Shown: positions 45,947 to 60,175, counted from the first letter of the stretch. The stretch: 64,000 nt of DNA from Sipunculus nudus (GCA_026874595.1 CM049306.1:16393019-16457018), one strand, 5' to 3'. Translations and numbers: made by a program. The notes: generated by a model not told the origin, from the letters alone.

Positions 45947-48353
45947 GCTGACTGTAAGTCATCTGAGCTATAGTCGTGGTCCATTGTCCGTCGTCCGTCC
46001 ATCTGTCAGTCTGTCCGGATGTCCGTCCGTAAGACTGGCACGTTTCGACACCGTTGGACCTACGAATCTGAAATTCGGCATACAGTTAGATGTCCCCAAA
46101 ATCTCCTACCATGCCAAAAATTGGGTCAATAGGACTTTGTTCCTTCGAGATATTAAGGAAAAACCTCAATTTTTTATTAGAAATCTAATATCAAAACCAC
46201 TCATCTGGTTTTCTTCATATTTACCATAAATATTCCTCTATATAGTTGGACCTATGTACATGCCAGATATTAAATCAGTATTATATAATTAAAAAAGTTA
46301 TGGGCCCAAACATAATGGACTTCGTAAAAAAATCAGGAAGATATTTGGTCACTTAAGACCAAAAGTGTTAAAGGTAGGGACTTTTTTTCAAGTAATACAA
46401 CTTTAATTAATCAAAATTTAATTGTATACCAAAAATTAGGTCAAAATCTGTTAAATTTTTTTAAATATTGGCAAAAATATAAAATTGGTACCTTAAAGTA
46501 ATGTGGATTTAATTTTCACAGCATGTATACATAAGGATTTAATCTGTTAAAATCTGAAATTTGAAAATAAAAGCTGCAAAATTAGGCTAGTTATTGAATT
46601 TTTTTGGAGGCTTTTGTTGTATTCCCTTACATTGTCAAGCAGTCCACTTTGCTGACTGTAGGTCATTCAGTGCACATCTCTATGCTCCCCAGGCTGTTGG
46701 CATAATTTTAGATGTCCCAAAAATCTCCTACCATACCGAAAATTGGGTCATTAGGACTTCGTTTCTTCGAGATATTAAGGAAAAAAACTCCATTTTCCAT
46801 AAAAAAGCCATTGTTACACTTCAAGGCTGCCTAATATCAAAACCACTGATCTGTTTTTGATCGTATATAGTATTCACATTCTTTCATACATTTTCTATGT
46901 ACATATCAAAAATCAGGTCAGTATTGGGTATTATTTTGAAGTTATGGGCCAAAACATAATGCAATTTTTAAAAAAATCAGGAAATATATTTACTCACCTA
47001 ACATGAGAATTGCTGAACCTAGAGACTCTTTATCAGGAATATAACTTTATTTAATCAAGATTCAATTGTTTACCCAAAATTAGATCTGAATTTTGCAAAT
47101 TTTTCAAGTTATTAGCATAAATAAAAAATCAATACCTTAAATTTTGTCCAACTTTGGCACTGTTGATTTAATTTTCACAGCATATATACATAAGGATTTA
47201 ATCTTTTAAAATCTGAAATTTCAAAGAAATTGATTGGAAAGAATAGCTTTTATTCATGTTTTCATACACCATGTCAAGTGTTGTTTACATCTAGCCCACC
47301 TAGTAGTACAGCCTTCACTTGCATTATGTAACCCACCCCAGGCAGCTTGCCTTTGGTCAGCCCGGCCACTACCAGCAGGCTTCCCCTCTGCCCTGCACTC
47401 CCCCCCCTGATGGTGCATAAACTAGATGAATGTTATTATTTTCTGCGTTTGATTCATTCTTATTCTAGGCTATGCTACATTTTAGATTTTGTATTGTACC
47501 ACCAGGGTTACAATGATTAAAGTGTACATTTAATTGTGTCCACAAAGTGGTGTATTGTTATGAAAGTTTGGATGTTCATCAGATAAGTATTTCCTTACTT
47601 CAGAAGAGTAAAAACTTCACCAGGTGTGAAATTGACTATTAATTCCAGTAATAAATTAAAACTGGGATAGTAATTAGCACAATGATATTGTTTGTCCCTC
47701 ATTCAACCAACAGTGTGTATACTTTATTTGAAAAGATGTTTTATTTTATCAAATTTACTTTTATTTTATTTTGGTGAATAAAATTAAGCATGTAATGAAA
47801 ACTCCAATGTGCAAACCTTTTAATAGTGATTCAAGGAATATTCTTGTAGATGCCATGTTGTGGCATTATTTTCTTTTAAATTCAGTTTAAACATTTATGA
47901 TTAAAAATAATAAAATATATGTGTATGCATAATATGACCCAATATGAGCTACACTCTGGATATATGATGATTGCAACTTTTGCAACAATTCTAATATTTT
48001 AACTTATAGTTCCAGTTTTTTACTCTGTATATATAATGATTGCAACTTTTGCAACAATTCTAATATTTTAACTTATATTTTCAGGTTTTTTTATTAAAAA
48101 TTTATAAAACCTGTAAATAAAAAAAATGATTCAGATAAAAACTTCTTAATGGAAAAAGTGGATATGCTTAAAAAAAATAGGATTATATATAAACTTAAAT
48201 GCATTATTCCCTTGAAAGTGAAATAAAGGTATTAGTCCATTCTGTCCACTTGCCTGTCCATCTGTAAATTTTCATATGCATCACAGTATCTCAAAATTTT
48301 ACTGTTTTTCTTCATGACAGTCTTGTCAGAGTATTAGTTTGCAATCATATATT
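45947..48353 (+). repeat. Long direct repeat, copy 2 (3' of exon 2)
   Basis: Same order as 36966-39233 and nearly identical in sequence throughout, including the unrelated-looking tail from AGAATAGCTTTTATTCATG (47240) to TATTAGTTTGCAATCATAT (48332-48350). It retains the second subunit head (about 46548-46745) that copy 1 lacks, but lacks a short stretch that copy 1 has near 37527-37568. The hairpin head TTTTAGCTCAGCTGACTG (45937) is complete here. Confidence 0.93.
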
Positions 48354-49500
48354 TAGAACTTTACTATAACGAAGAAGGAGGGCCCCTTTCCTCTTAGCTT
48401 TTCATATTCTTATATAAATGAAAAACATTACAATAGAATATTTCTACATCCACCTTCGTGCTGCCCTCACTTTTCCCTTCTCCGAACCCCATCCCAAAGT
48501 CAGCCTCAGTAAGCAAGAACAAGATGAATCAGATATATTCATACTTTAATATTTTGTATAACTATACGTCCATAGGTACCTATGTACATGCCAGAAACTA
48601 TGTCAATATTGTGTAATATGTAGACATAGTGGGCATCACAATAATGTACCTTGTCAAGACTAAAGAGATATTGTGTCATACAGTCACAAATTCATAAATC
48701 ACTTCATCAGCATAGTTAATCATAACATCATATTTGTCAAATTGAAAGCTTGCAGACTATCATACACTTTAGATCCTTCAACAAATAGCCTTATCATCAT
48801 TCTACTACTGCTTATTACTGCTGTCATTGCATTCATATTTGCTCAAATATATCACAACTTTCAACCCCTCCTAAATAAATAAAAAATAAACCACTATATT
48901 TGACTCTATTAATCCATCAGTCAGGTAATTTCATTTATCATTTACTCACATATTACATTACATTCCTTTATAATAGCCCAACATGTCCATGATATTCATA
49001 AGCTTTATCGACTCGATATAGTATCACAGTGGAGAAACATTTAAAATCCTTTAAAACATACTTCTGTACATTACTGCACTTTACTGACTCGTACATATAT
49101 TTTTTTACATTGTCTGGTGTTATAAATCTTTGTATTTAACGAAAATGAATTATTTATCAGAAATGGCAGGAGACTTTTGTTAAACTTGAAGATGGAAAGG
49201 AGCACACAATAGACATAAATATTTAGATTACAAGAATATTCAGTGGTTGAAATGACATATCAGATTGTGCTGTATAACATTTTTGTGTTGAGTTTATTAT
49301 TCTTACACAATACTACATACTCTTACATATGACGCTTTACTAACATATTAGGGTCCTGTCTTTTAGCAGATCCCCAAACTTCAATACATTACATACTAGT
49401 AAGGTTGGGTCTGCAGTATGGATATATTAAAAGGTTACACAGTGGAACTATGCATGATTTGGTAACACTTTACATGATTTGGTAACACTTTACAAGTTTA
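48354..49500. other. Intron 2: no feature recognised
   Basis: Unique-looking AT-rich sequence. A 30-bp direct duplication (GGTAACACTTTACA(T/A)...) is present near 49460-49495. Confidence 0.5.
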
Positions 49501-49649
49501 ATATAAAACTCCTAATCCTTGAGAAATGTGGTTATCTCAGAATACAGGTTTAATTTATCATCAGTATTAACAGCTGGAAATCTAGTTCTGTATATTTATT
49601 GTAATGGGACATTATTTACCAGTATTTTAACTCTTCCTTCTATCTGTGG

Positions 49650-49990
49650 CTTTTATATGCTGGGTGTTATGGGCAGCATCTTAGGCTCTGAAGGTCTGAT
49701 ATCATTTAATGTTGCTGCAATATCTTACCAGGGATTTGATGGATTTTCATGAAACTCACTTTGACTATATACCAATAGATTATCTCACTTGAGTTCATGC
49801 AATTCTCAGCTAAATCCACACATATTTTGGAGGTTGCAAGGCATCTGTATGGTGTTACCAAAATTTACCAGGAATTTTATGGATTTTCATTAAACTCACT
49901 GTAGATATTAACCAGTATAATATCTATCCTGAGTTCAATTCTAAGCAAAATATCTGCATATTTAAGGTCAGAGGTCACAAGACATGCAAT
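49650..49990 (+). repeat. Two ~130-bp units with GGATTTTCATGAAACTCAC
   Basis: Units near 49735 and 49877 contain GGATTTTCATxAAACTCACT and GAGTTCA...CATATTT. The same unit type occurs as an array at 58440-58860. Confidence 0.7.
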
Positions 49991-49999
49991 GGGCATATT

Positions 50000-52900
50000 A
50001 TGCACTCTTTCAGTGCTCTTATTGTCAGATTTCTTAAATATATTTAAGTGTTTTATAAATATTCAAATATATTGTATTGATGTTAAGTCACACAACCAAT
50101 TTAGAAAATTCATTATTTATTTAATTGTGTGATATGCAGGTTAAACTTTTTCTATTAAAAATATATTTGTATCTGCTGCAATTAGTATAGGAAACAATGT
50201 AGTGGAAATATTGATTAGATCATTTACATATAACAAAAAATAGCAAAGGTTCTAGTATTTAAGCTTATAGGACACAGCAAGTAACTGCCTTAAGTTTGGG
50301 CTGGTCTGGTTATAATAACCAAAGAACCAGTCACATGCAAGTCTCCTGATACCATATTATCTGAGTTTGACCATGAAATATTGTGACACATGTGTGCAGT
50401 ATAAAAAAACTAGGAATATGTAAAAAGATAGCAATGATTACAGTTTATTACATGGCAGTAAATTTCCTTAGTGTATTATTAAATATTTGTTACAAAATAG
50501 CATCATTGCTTAAAAATCAAATTATCTAACATCTACAAAACATCTATTTGAATATAGTTCTACAATGTTGACGATAATAAATTGAAGGTAAAAAGACCTT
50601 TATCCAGTACATCTACATATCTTATGATATGATCAAGTGCTTGGCATTCAATGTCTTATCGAAGATAAAAATATGGAACAACAAGAGGCCTGTTTTCACA
50701 GAATCCTCTGTCATCCATTTCAGCATCATACCAGATAAATATAAGAAGACTTTTATCAAAATGTATAATAACACCTTTTGTTGTATTCCATGGGTACCTT
50801 GGAAGTGTTTGAACCAGCTGAGAATGGAAAAAAGTAGAATACTGGTATAGTATGCTCGCACGGTTCTATTGTTATTTCTGATTTATATTGATAACAAGTT
50901 AACAGCCCCAGAGGTTTGAGCTCTAGGTAAATAGGCACTGAAATAAAACTTCTTATACTTTGTAATTTTTTGCCAGGATAAAGGAATTAGTTTTTGGTCT
51001 GAGTAAACAGTTACACAGAAGGTCAGCCATTGATTATTCTGTCAATGAAGGTCTCTGATCCCTGACCTGAATCATCTTGTACTCTCAATCCATCAGAGGC
51101 TCCCCTTTAAGCTTTACTTCAGTTGTCCCCAGATTATAAAGTACTTGATTCACACTCAATATTTAGGTCAGCTGTCTGTAAAAGTTGTCTGAGCTATAGA
51201 AGTAAACCTTTCTCTCTCAACCATCATGCACTCCATCAATTGAAACAAGAAAGGTTCAACTTATTATGCTTATCTCCATGGAAACCACAAATATTTTGAG
51301 CACCCTTTAGGTCAGTCTCTTCTTAATGCCCAAGAGTGCTGAGCAAATATTCTGTATTAGTTTAGAAATTTGCATTAATGTGCCTCTTTTACACCTTTAT
51401 AGCTATCAGCATTCAAAGTTGGAACAAATTGGGCCTGCATCCTTCAAGTTACGAGGAAAAAGATTTGTTTTGGCACCTCAGAAGTTAAAGAATCTCATCT
51501 GTAAAAATACCTACAAAAAAACAAACATCCTTTGAAACACTATAGCATTCATTAATAAATTTGCCAACATATGGGTCATGTTAACAAAGGTGATTGCTAC
51601 CTTGACCAACTAACTGCAGTCAAACTGGTCACACGCAAGTCAGAAAATAAAACCGTTTACAATTTAACAACAGTTTAACACATCTTTGTCATGGTCAATT
51701 ATACCCTTGTTTTGGTGGGCATCTTGTAGTAATCAGGAATACTTTTCATGAATTATGGCACAGTCTATTTGCACATTCATCAGGCTGTCTGTCCATCTGT
51801 CACACATATTGTGTGCATTATTTCAAGAACTGTTCCATCTGTTTCAGTGAAATTAAATCAGAAGGCTGGTTCTTATAAGGGAATCAACTGATTAATCTGT
51901 CAAAAATCCAATATAGGCACATGCTATTTAATTTCTTTGACTTCCTTTCACTTCATTTGAGTAATAGCTCTGAATTTTTATATGGTGATGGCACTGATTG
52001 GTCTATATAGGAGCATGTATGCTATTGAATGTCAGAATCATCAAAAACTCAATATGTCCACCAAGCAGCTGTCTTAGATTTCACTTTTGCATTTGCACAC
52101 AATATTTCAAAACTATTGCATATGTTGCATTTAAAGTTTTAAATTATATCCAAGTGATATTGTCCCAGTGCTATCATATTGTTAACCCATCAGAAATTCA
52201 ATATGGCTGTTTGGCAGTGATCTTTGATATCATATTGCATTCATTACCTTATTTATGAAATGTTCACTCCAGTTACATTGAGACTTTAAATGGTAACTGG
52301 TCCCTATGGAAGTATGTGTTTTGCTGAATTTAAAACCTGCTGGAAATCTAATATGGCAGTGATCTTTGATATCATATTGCATCCATTATCTTATTGGAGG
52401 CTTTAAATGGTAACTGGTCCCTATGGAAGTATGTGTTCTGCTGAATGTAAAACCTGCTAGTAATCTAATATGGCCAACAGGGACATATTTCTGATTTTCT
52501 TTTATCTACATTGTTTGAAGAACAGTTCTGGCCATTGCTGTGAAATTTTACACAGTAATTCACCCCCATGCCAGCTTAGTGTCAGGGCCTTTTGGCCACT
52601 TGTGTAGAACATTTTAAACATTTATTAAAAGCAAGCACTGCTATGCCTTATCTGTGGAACTACAGCTAGCAAGAGCTAACCTGCTCATTTACTACCAGGG
52701 ATTCACAAGACTAACCCTAATGAAAGAACCATGTGACCTTTTAGGACCCAAATCAGCTTTATCAACAGTATTTTGCCTTCATTATTTTTCTTTGTTGCTG
52801 ACAGTGGGGTTCCATTGTGAATACTTCTGTAGTACAGACCTGATAGAAGCTGTAAAAATTGAGCAGTAACAGAATAATGGGGCACGCTTGCCAGTGAGAA

Positions 52901-53540
52901 ATAGGATCCAAGGATGCTCCTTCATACTCTACTTGAAGATCAGAAGTGGCACTGTTGGATAAAGAATAAAGTTTAGCCAAAGAGATAAATATGATTTTTA
53001 AAGAAAAATTTGAAAGGGTGCTTGCACAAAAATTTACAAGTAATAGTAAAAACATTTTTGAAAACTTTTTTTGTATCTCTCTCCTTGATACAAGTAGTTG
53101 GATTAATCACCTTAAGGTGACACAGAGTTCTCATTCCATGAATCCAAAATAGTCTTTACTCATATTAGTTTAAAAGATGGCTTTGATAGTCCAGAACCAA
53201 CATTGTCATATTTGCAAGGAAAAAAACCCATTAAATATGTTTATATGTTGAAAAATACCATACACACATGATGCTAAACTAAATTGTTATCATTAGAGCT
53301 ATGCATATATTATGCATTAATGAACCATATAAAAAAAGAATTTAGAATATCATTTGTCAGTGTTGTCATTGAGTCCTTACTGCTATCATAGATTCTTTTA
53401 ATGTTAATGTAAGGTAATGGAACCATGGCTAGGTGGTGTTTTCTTAATTTTATCAGTAGCATATTATGGATCAACCTTTTCTTGATACAAGACTGCTGGA
53501 TCATCAATTGTCACAGCAAACCAATTCTGAACTGTTACAT
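50000..53540. other. Intron 2: mostly unique sequence
   Basis: No coding exon or retroelement seen. Two copies of an ATATGGCAGTGATCTTTGATATCATATTGCA segment with a TTAAATGGTAACTGGTCCCTATGGAAGTATGTGTT partner occur near 52203-52320 and 52353-52440 (local tandem duplication, about 120-150 bp). A weak TTTAGGTCAGCTGTCTGTAAAAGT...CTGAGCTATAG head lies at 51163. 51720-51960 has GTCTGTCCATCTGTC text like the other repeat heads. Confidence 0.5.
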
Positions 53541-54950
53541 TTTTAGCTCAGCTGACTATAAGTCATCTGAGCTATAGTCGTGGTTCTTTGTCCGTCGGCT
53601 GTCTGTCAGTCTGTCCGTTAAACTGGCACGTTTTGAAACCGTTGGACTTACAAATCTGAAATTCGGCATACCGTTAGATGTCCCCAAAATCTCCTACCAT
53701 ACCAAAAATTGGGTCATTAGGACTTCGTTCCTTAAGATATTAAGGAAAAACCTCCATTTTCCGTTAAAAACCCATTGTTGCACTTCAAGACTGCCTAATA
53801 TCAAAACCACTGATCTGATATTGATCATTTTTAATATATTGATTTCTCTATATATTTCCTATGTACATACCAGAAATTAGTTCAATATTTTTTCAATTCT
53901 GGAAGTAATGGGCCTGAACATAATGCATTTAGTAAAAATTCAGGAAATATATTTACTCCCTTAACTTGAGAATTGCTGAAGCTAGAGACTTTCTTTCAGG
54001 TATATAACTATATTTAATCAAGATTCAAATGTATACCTAAAATTAGATCTGAATTTTTCAAATTTTATAAGTTATTAGCATAAATATAAAATCAGTACCT
54101 TAAATTTTGCCCAGTTTTGACCATGGCACATTTTTTTCCTGTAACTGCTGTAGATTTAATTTTCACAGCCTGTTTTCATAAGCATTTAATCTGTTAAGAT
54201 CTGAAATTTGAAACCAGTTGATCAAAAACTGTAGATTTTATTCAAGTTTTCAGGCACCATGTAAAGTATTGTTTAGATCAAGCAAGTGTTATGCAGTTTG
54301 CTAGAGCTCAGCTCCCCAGCTTCCCAGGCCAGCTCTTAGCTCCCAAAATTTGGCATACAGTTAGATGTCCCCCAAATCCCCTACCATACCAAAAGTGTGG
54401 TCACTAGTACTTCATTCCTTCGAGATATTAAAAAAATTTCAATTTTCCATTAAAAATCCATTGTTACACTTCAAGACTGCCTAATATCAAAACCACTGAT
54501 CTGACTTTGATTATATATAATATACATGTTCTTGTATTCATTCTCTATGCACATGCCAGAAATGATATCAGTAAGTAATTGTTTTAAGTTATGGGCCTGA
54601 ACATAATGCACTGTTTAAAAAATCAAGAAATATATTTACTCCCTTAACTCAAGGATTGCTGGAGCTAGAGATTTTTTTCTTAGGGATATATCATTACTCA
54701 ATTAAGATTCAATTGTATACCCAAAATTAGTTCTGAATTTTGCAAATTTTATAAGTTATTTGCATAAATATAAAATCAGTACCTTAAATTTTGCCTAAGT
54801 TTGACCATGGCATGTTTGTTTCAAGTAAGCACTGTTGATTTAATTTTCATATCATGCAGAAACAACGATTTCAGCTTGTTATTTTTGAATGTTGAAAGGA
54901 TTTGGCCAAAAACTGTAGCTTTTATTAAAGTTTTTATGAGACCATGTCAG
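53540..54950 (+). repeat. Diverged third copy of the long direct-repeat family
   Basis: Hairpin head TTTTAGCTCAGCTGACTATA (53541) with GTCCGTCGGCTGTCTGTC, followed by two subunits starting near 53667 and 54360 (GATGTCC...CTCCTACCATACC, CTGCCTAATATCAAAACCACTGATCTG, CCTTAAATTTTGCCCAG). The period is about 690 bp. It is clearly older than the 37-kb and 46-kb copies, and its 3' tail is unrelated to theirs. Confidence 0.85.
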
Positions 54951-55129
54951 ACCCAGGCTCTACCCAGCCCCTCTTCAGTCACCTGTTTGTCCTCTGGTTG
55001 ACCTTTCAGGCCAATTATGCACACTTGAGGCGGAGCATACTGGTCAACCAGGCAGCTTATGGATTGCCACATTTGATTCAGGTGTCCAACCTAACTCATC
55101 TATTAGTTGTTAGACCAACAACATAACAA

Positions 55130-57381
55130 TAAACAATAAATAAACAAATTTTTATAGGTCTATAAAAACAACTTTAAGAAAAATCAATAGAAATGGAATT
55201 TGATAGTTGATGAGTAACAGGGAATTACCTTGCAATAACTGATGTTTTATGGATCTTGTATGGATGGATGAAAATGTATTCCAAATAACACCACTGGGTC
55301 ACCTATGGTATTTTTCTTTTCAGTTTTAATAATGAAAAAAAAAAATAATTAAATTATATTGTTCTTTACTATTAGGGATTATATGATGGAAATTAATAAA
55401 AGACAATGATGCAGTTGATAATATTAATCTAAATTTCCTGGTCTTTTCCAAGTGTTTCAGCTTGTTAAGTTATATTTATTTCAAAATTAAAAAAAAATAA
55501 AATATGTCAAAATTTTTAAATTTTACTAAGACAAGTACTGATTCAAGATGTCAATATATTTCACTAATGACATTAAGACTTTGGCTGTATCAGCTGTCAG
55601 AAGACTATGTAAATAATAAAAATTTATATTACTGGTTCCATTATTTTAGTTTATATAAAATTAAAATTAAACTTTCCCATATCTAGTTTTCTCCCTGTAT
55701 AATTTATAGGGTGTTCTTATTCTGGGGTTATTTTTTACACATGTAATGGTTTCATAGCTGGGATCACTTTAGATTTTTTTTTAAACATTTTTTTTTTTTA
55801 AATAAAAAAATTTGATCTAAGATCAGATCTTAGACAAGTTCTCATTAGGATTTCTGTAATGTTAATAAATGTCATAATACTCTTGCTAATTCAAGTGCCT
55901 AGATTGATGTGAAGGTAGTCCACAGTGAATATAATAGTTTTATTTTTTAAATATAAATGAAATTTAAAAAAACAGGTACTTATGATCATTATTTAAATTT
56001 GTAAAATTTAAATATTCTGGATTCTCAAGAATTTTGTTTTGCTGAAACTGAATGGCGCAGTACTTTGTAAATGTATTTGAATGCTAATATTTACATGTAC
56101 TCCATAATTTCATGCATAAGAATAAGAATACAGGTAAAAATGAAAGTATTTGAAATGCATTCATGAATATTTTCTTTAATATTATTTTAATAATCATTTA
56201 TTTTGATTATATTATAAAAACATCTTTTCAAATGATACTGTTATATTTTTGATTTAAATTGTATTTGACACAATATTTTTTATTAATTTTTAATAAATAG
56301 TTTAACTTATATTATTTGTGCTAATGCTACTCTTGAGGAGGGATAACCTGTAATTATTAAATAATAGTTAACTCATTTGTAAAAAGCATAAAGCATTGTA
56401 AAAAACATGACTGATAATGGCCATTTTTTTAAAAATAGTTCTATACTGCAATGTAAATGAAGTTATATGGCCAAGTCAAAACCTATATAGACAATAGCAC
56501 ACCATTTCCAACTAAATAATATAAATGACATCAATCCTCTTCCTTGTCTCCAAGGGTATTATCAAAATCTTAAATATTTGAGTTAAACACCATCAACTCA
56601 TAATACAACTGATATTACCACACTAAACCAGCATTTACCTACCTCCTCTTCCAAATCATATTTTGTGATCATATAATAACAGCTGAGCGCCGTGACCCAT
56701 GGGTCCCTTGTGAAGTAAAATACCTTAAACTGTTATAAGAAAACTTAATAATGCTTCAACAGTTATTGTCCATAAGAGAGATTATGTTCAATAGTTCAAA
56801 TGTTGTTTTATTTAATCATATGTCTTGGCTGTGGTATACCTAAAAAAAATTGTTAAGACTCACTCTAATGGTAGCTAAAAGCCTGTGTTGCTTTCAGTTA
56901 TCATTCATTATTTGGATTTATGTTTAGATATTATTAGATAATAAAATCTTTCTCTCTGAGAAATTATCTTAGTCTTAGTCTTTTTTCACACCTGCCCTTC
57001 TATAATCAGTAATATAAAACAAGTTGTGTCTTATTTAAATATATTGTCTAAAAACCATGCAGAAAAAAAAGTAATATGTTAGGTTGTGTCTTGACCATTA
57101 TTTGCTCCTATTTTTTTGCAATGTGCTGTAAAGAATTTAAAAATGATTAGTTGCATCTTAATATGTCCATACACTTAACCTTGGTAAATATGTATAGATA
57201 TATTGGGAACTTTTTAAAATTAAAATAAAACACACTTTGGGAGGTTAAAGTTTTATTCATTTATTCCATCTCTTCTGTTTGGCCTTTGCAGATGGTTTAA
57301 CCCTTTATCTTGATTGCTCTTCGCTGGATGTTTTGTAATGATGGGAATATAATTAAAATAATTTGTTTAAATTTTTTTCAG
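55130..57381. other. Intron 2 end: AT-rich, no features
   Basis: Very AT-rich sequence without recognised repeats or exons, ending at the exon 3 acceptor. Confidence 0.55.
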
Positions 57382-57442
57382 TGGCAGGAGAACCAATGCG
57401 ATCCTGTATGGCATACTTTATGGTCTTTCCTGTGTTACAAAG
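57382..57442 (+). CDS. mfsd5: MFSD5-like transporter, coding exon 3
   Basis: A 61-bp exon with acceptor AATTTTTTTCAG (ending 57381) and donor AAG|GTAGGTAA (GT at 57443). Its first base completes the Tyr98 codon, and it then encodes residues 99-118, GRRTNAILYGILYGLSCVTK. GRR finishes MFS motif A and the rest is transmembrane helix 4, ending in the C-x-T-K pattern typical of MFSD5 relatives. The phase is 2 in and 0 out, which agrees with exons 2 and 4. It is too short to stand out as an open reading frame; the call rests on splice sites, phase and the continuous homology with its neighbours. Intron 3 is 5,938 bp. Confidence 0.9.
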
Positions 57443-57489
57443 GTAGGTAATCTACCTAATCGGCTCTCTTTAACCCTACCATCAGTGAC

Positions 57490-58880
57490 TTTTTTACCCC
57501 CCTGCCTCAGCAGAGCAGGGTATAAAGTGATCAGCTCTCTCTGTCTGTCAATCCATTGTGCCACCTACACAGAAACAATTCATATGTAAAGTTATATCTC
57601 AAAAACTGTTACTCATATCCCTTTTGTATTAAGATGGTAGTGAATTTTTGGGTCTCCAGAACTGATTAGGGTTTGGTTTTAATTTTTAGGAAATTTACGA
57701 CCTCAGTTGATTATTTCATATGTGACATGTATTTGTTATGATGTTTGGAAGGACCCATTAAAGTTTGGAGTTGATCCTGATCTAGTAGAACATCCAGAAT
57801 AATTTATAATTGCTCTGCCAATGCAGGTGCCCTATAGCAATCCGTCGGTCTTTCTGTCTGTCTGTCAGTCAGCCTGTCTGTCACACACTTTTGCATGTAT
57901 TATTTTAAGAACCTTTCAAGTAGTTATTATAATAATTTTCATGAAGATTTATACCCATGGGAGGATGAATGCCATCAAATTACAGACCTCATGGAAATAC
58001 AAAATGGCCACCAGGCAGCATTCTTGGAGACATTTAAGCCATTGCTGTGTACAAATTTACCAAACATTGACAATAATGAGTGAAAGTGGTCTGTTGAGTT
58101 TGGAACCCATTGGAAATCCAGTATAGCTGGCAAACAGAGATCCTGGAATTCATTTTTTGGGCACTGTGAGTGTCTCACAAACTGTTCAACAATTGTTGTG
58201 AAAATTTTCCAAAAATTGACTTCCATTAGAGAATCTAAATTTCATTATGACTGCCAGGTAGCAATCTTGGAATTCCATTCACCTTTATTGTCTCAAGAAC
58301 CATGCAAGCAATGGCTGTGAAAATTTTACCAAAGATTTAAACCTTTAGGGTCCCAATCATTTCTGTATTATTATACAACTGCATTTGACAGGAGTATTAT
58401 GGTATGTCAACCGTCTGTCTGTCTGTTAACTTTTAGTTTCGCCACAATAACTTACCAGGGCATTGATGGATTTTCATGAAACTCGCCATAACTACTAATC
58501 AGCAGATTATTTTGCCCGAGTTCGATTATGGGCAACATCCACGCATATTTGATAAGGTCATGGGTCACTAGGCTACTTTGTTATGTAACCGCAATAACTT
58601 ATGAAGGATTTTGATAAAACTCATAAGAAATGTTAAAAAAATATCTTGCCTAAAAGTTTGATTTACAGCAAAATCAATGCATATTTTTATGAGGCCAGAA
58701 GTCACCGCCCTTTTGAGTCACCTTGGTGACTTACCAAAATTCTGATGGATTTTCATGAAACTCATTACTCATGTATACCAATCGAATTTCTCACCTGGAT
58801 TACCTTCTCATCAAAATTCATGTATATTTAATGAGGTCAGAGGTCATCAGATAACGACAGGTGTATTATGCATGTTTGTG
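57490..58880 (+). repeat. Intron 3 repeats with CTGTCTGTC heads and three unit types
   Basis: Heads: CCCCTGCCTCAGCAGAGCAGGGTAT (57499), GTGCCCTATAGCAATCCGTC (57827) and AGGAGTATTATGGTATGTCAAC (58391), each followed by CTGTCTGTC. The second is followed by ~120-bp units (GAAATACAAAATGGCCACCAGGCAGCATTCTTGGA near 57994; variants near 58115 and 58236). The third is followed by ~140-bp GGATTTTCATGAAACTC units (near 58471, 58610 and 58748). Non-coding. Confidence 0.72.
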
Positions 58881-59880
58881 GTGCACTTGTTTATATTTCT
58901 TTATAATAGTATTTTAATGCACAGGTTCTAGATATAAGGAATTTAGGGATTAAACTTTTAGTACATTTGCATGCATTTATTGATTAAACATAGCTGGGAC
59001 TGTAGTGTTGATGTTTTCTTGCCATCTAAAATGTATTGAATGAGTTTAGTTTGCTAGAAATGTTAAAGAGTAACTCTGTATTATTAAACTCTTGAGAGTT
59101 CATGATCAGTGCAAGAAATTTAAGTACAAATACTTGCCTGCTACAATATTGCTGACTCACTTATTTATTGAGAAACCTTATTTAAAGGGCCCATTCTGAT
59201 ATCTTATGTGTATTAAATAAAGATATTCTTTTTAACCTTTTATAAGAATAAATCAAGAGCACCAATCCCAGGAGTAACTATGATATTAAAACCAGTTTTG
59301 TGTGAAGTGACTGAGGTAGTTGCAACACATTTTTTCAGATTCATTGATTATATAAATGATTGGCTGCTTTTCATCATAATCAATTAACTTTGTTGTATTT
59401 TTGTATGGTCTATGAAAAATGATTATTTATACACAAAGAGGTCAAATTACCTCGGAAGAATGTTCAAATTCCCTCTGGGAGGCAAGACTCAGGTAACAGG
59501 TCTGTCAAATGTAAAAAAAGGTAATAGCTAGCAGGAGGAGAAACATGAAATAATCATTTAATAATATATCATCAGTTACTTAGTCCTTTAATCATCAGAC
59601 ATGATTTAAAAACCAATTCATAACACTAGGGGTAAGTTAAAGTGATGAACATGATGTTCTATTTTAATTCTCTTTATTTAATGTACCTAAATGAACTGTT
59701 AATATCTCTCACATATCAAATGTGAGAGTACATTTTCAGAATTAGGTGTTGGTATCATGTCCTTCAGTGACAGAGTATGTGGCTATCGCTGTATGTAGTA
59801 AATAGGTCAAGTGAATAGGTATTCCCTGATTAAGCTCCAGTTAAACCTTACAATGACTTTTCAGACCAAAAAAAAAAAAA
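58880..59880. other. Intron 3: no feature recognised
   Basis: AT-rich unique-looking sequence ending in an A13 run and TTTTTTAGCTCACCGG, the start of a further TTTTAGCTC-type head (59880). Confidence 0.5.
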
Positions 59881-60175
59881 TTTTTTAGCTCACCGGAATT
59901 AAGTTCAGGAGAGCTTATTAAGTGTTTATGTTGGCAAGGTGGTAAAGCCTTTAGAACAAGTTGTATTGTGCTCAGACGGTTAAAACAGCATGGTCCCTTA
60001 CAGAGAAGTGGTCGTGTCACCGGATGGTCATCAAGGACATTACCAGTACATGTGATTTACCCAGTAAAGTGTTTCCATCTGTATACCTTCCCATAGGAGG
60101 TTATGTTTTAGCCCATATCTGTTTGTTGGTCGGTTTGTGTGTTAAAAGGATTAAGCAAAATCTGCGGAACCAGTA

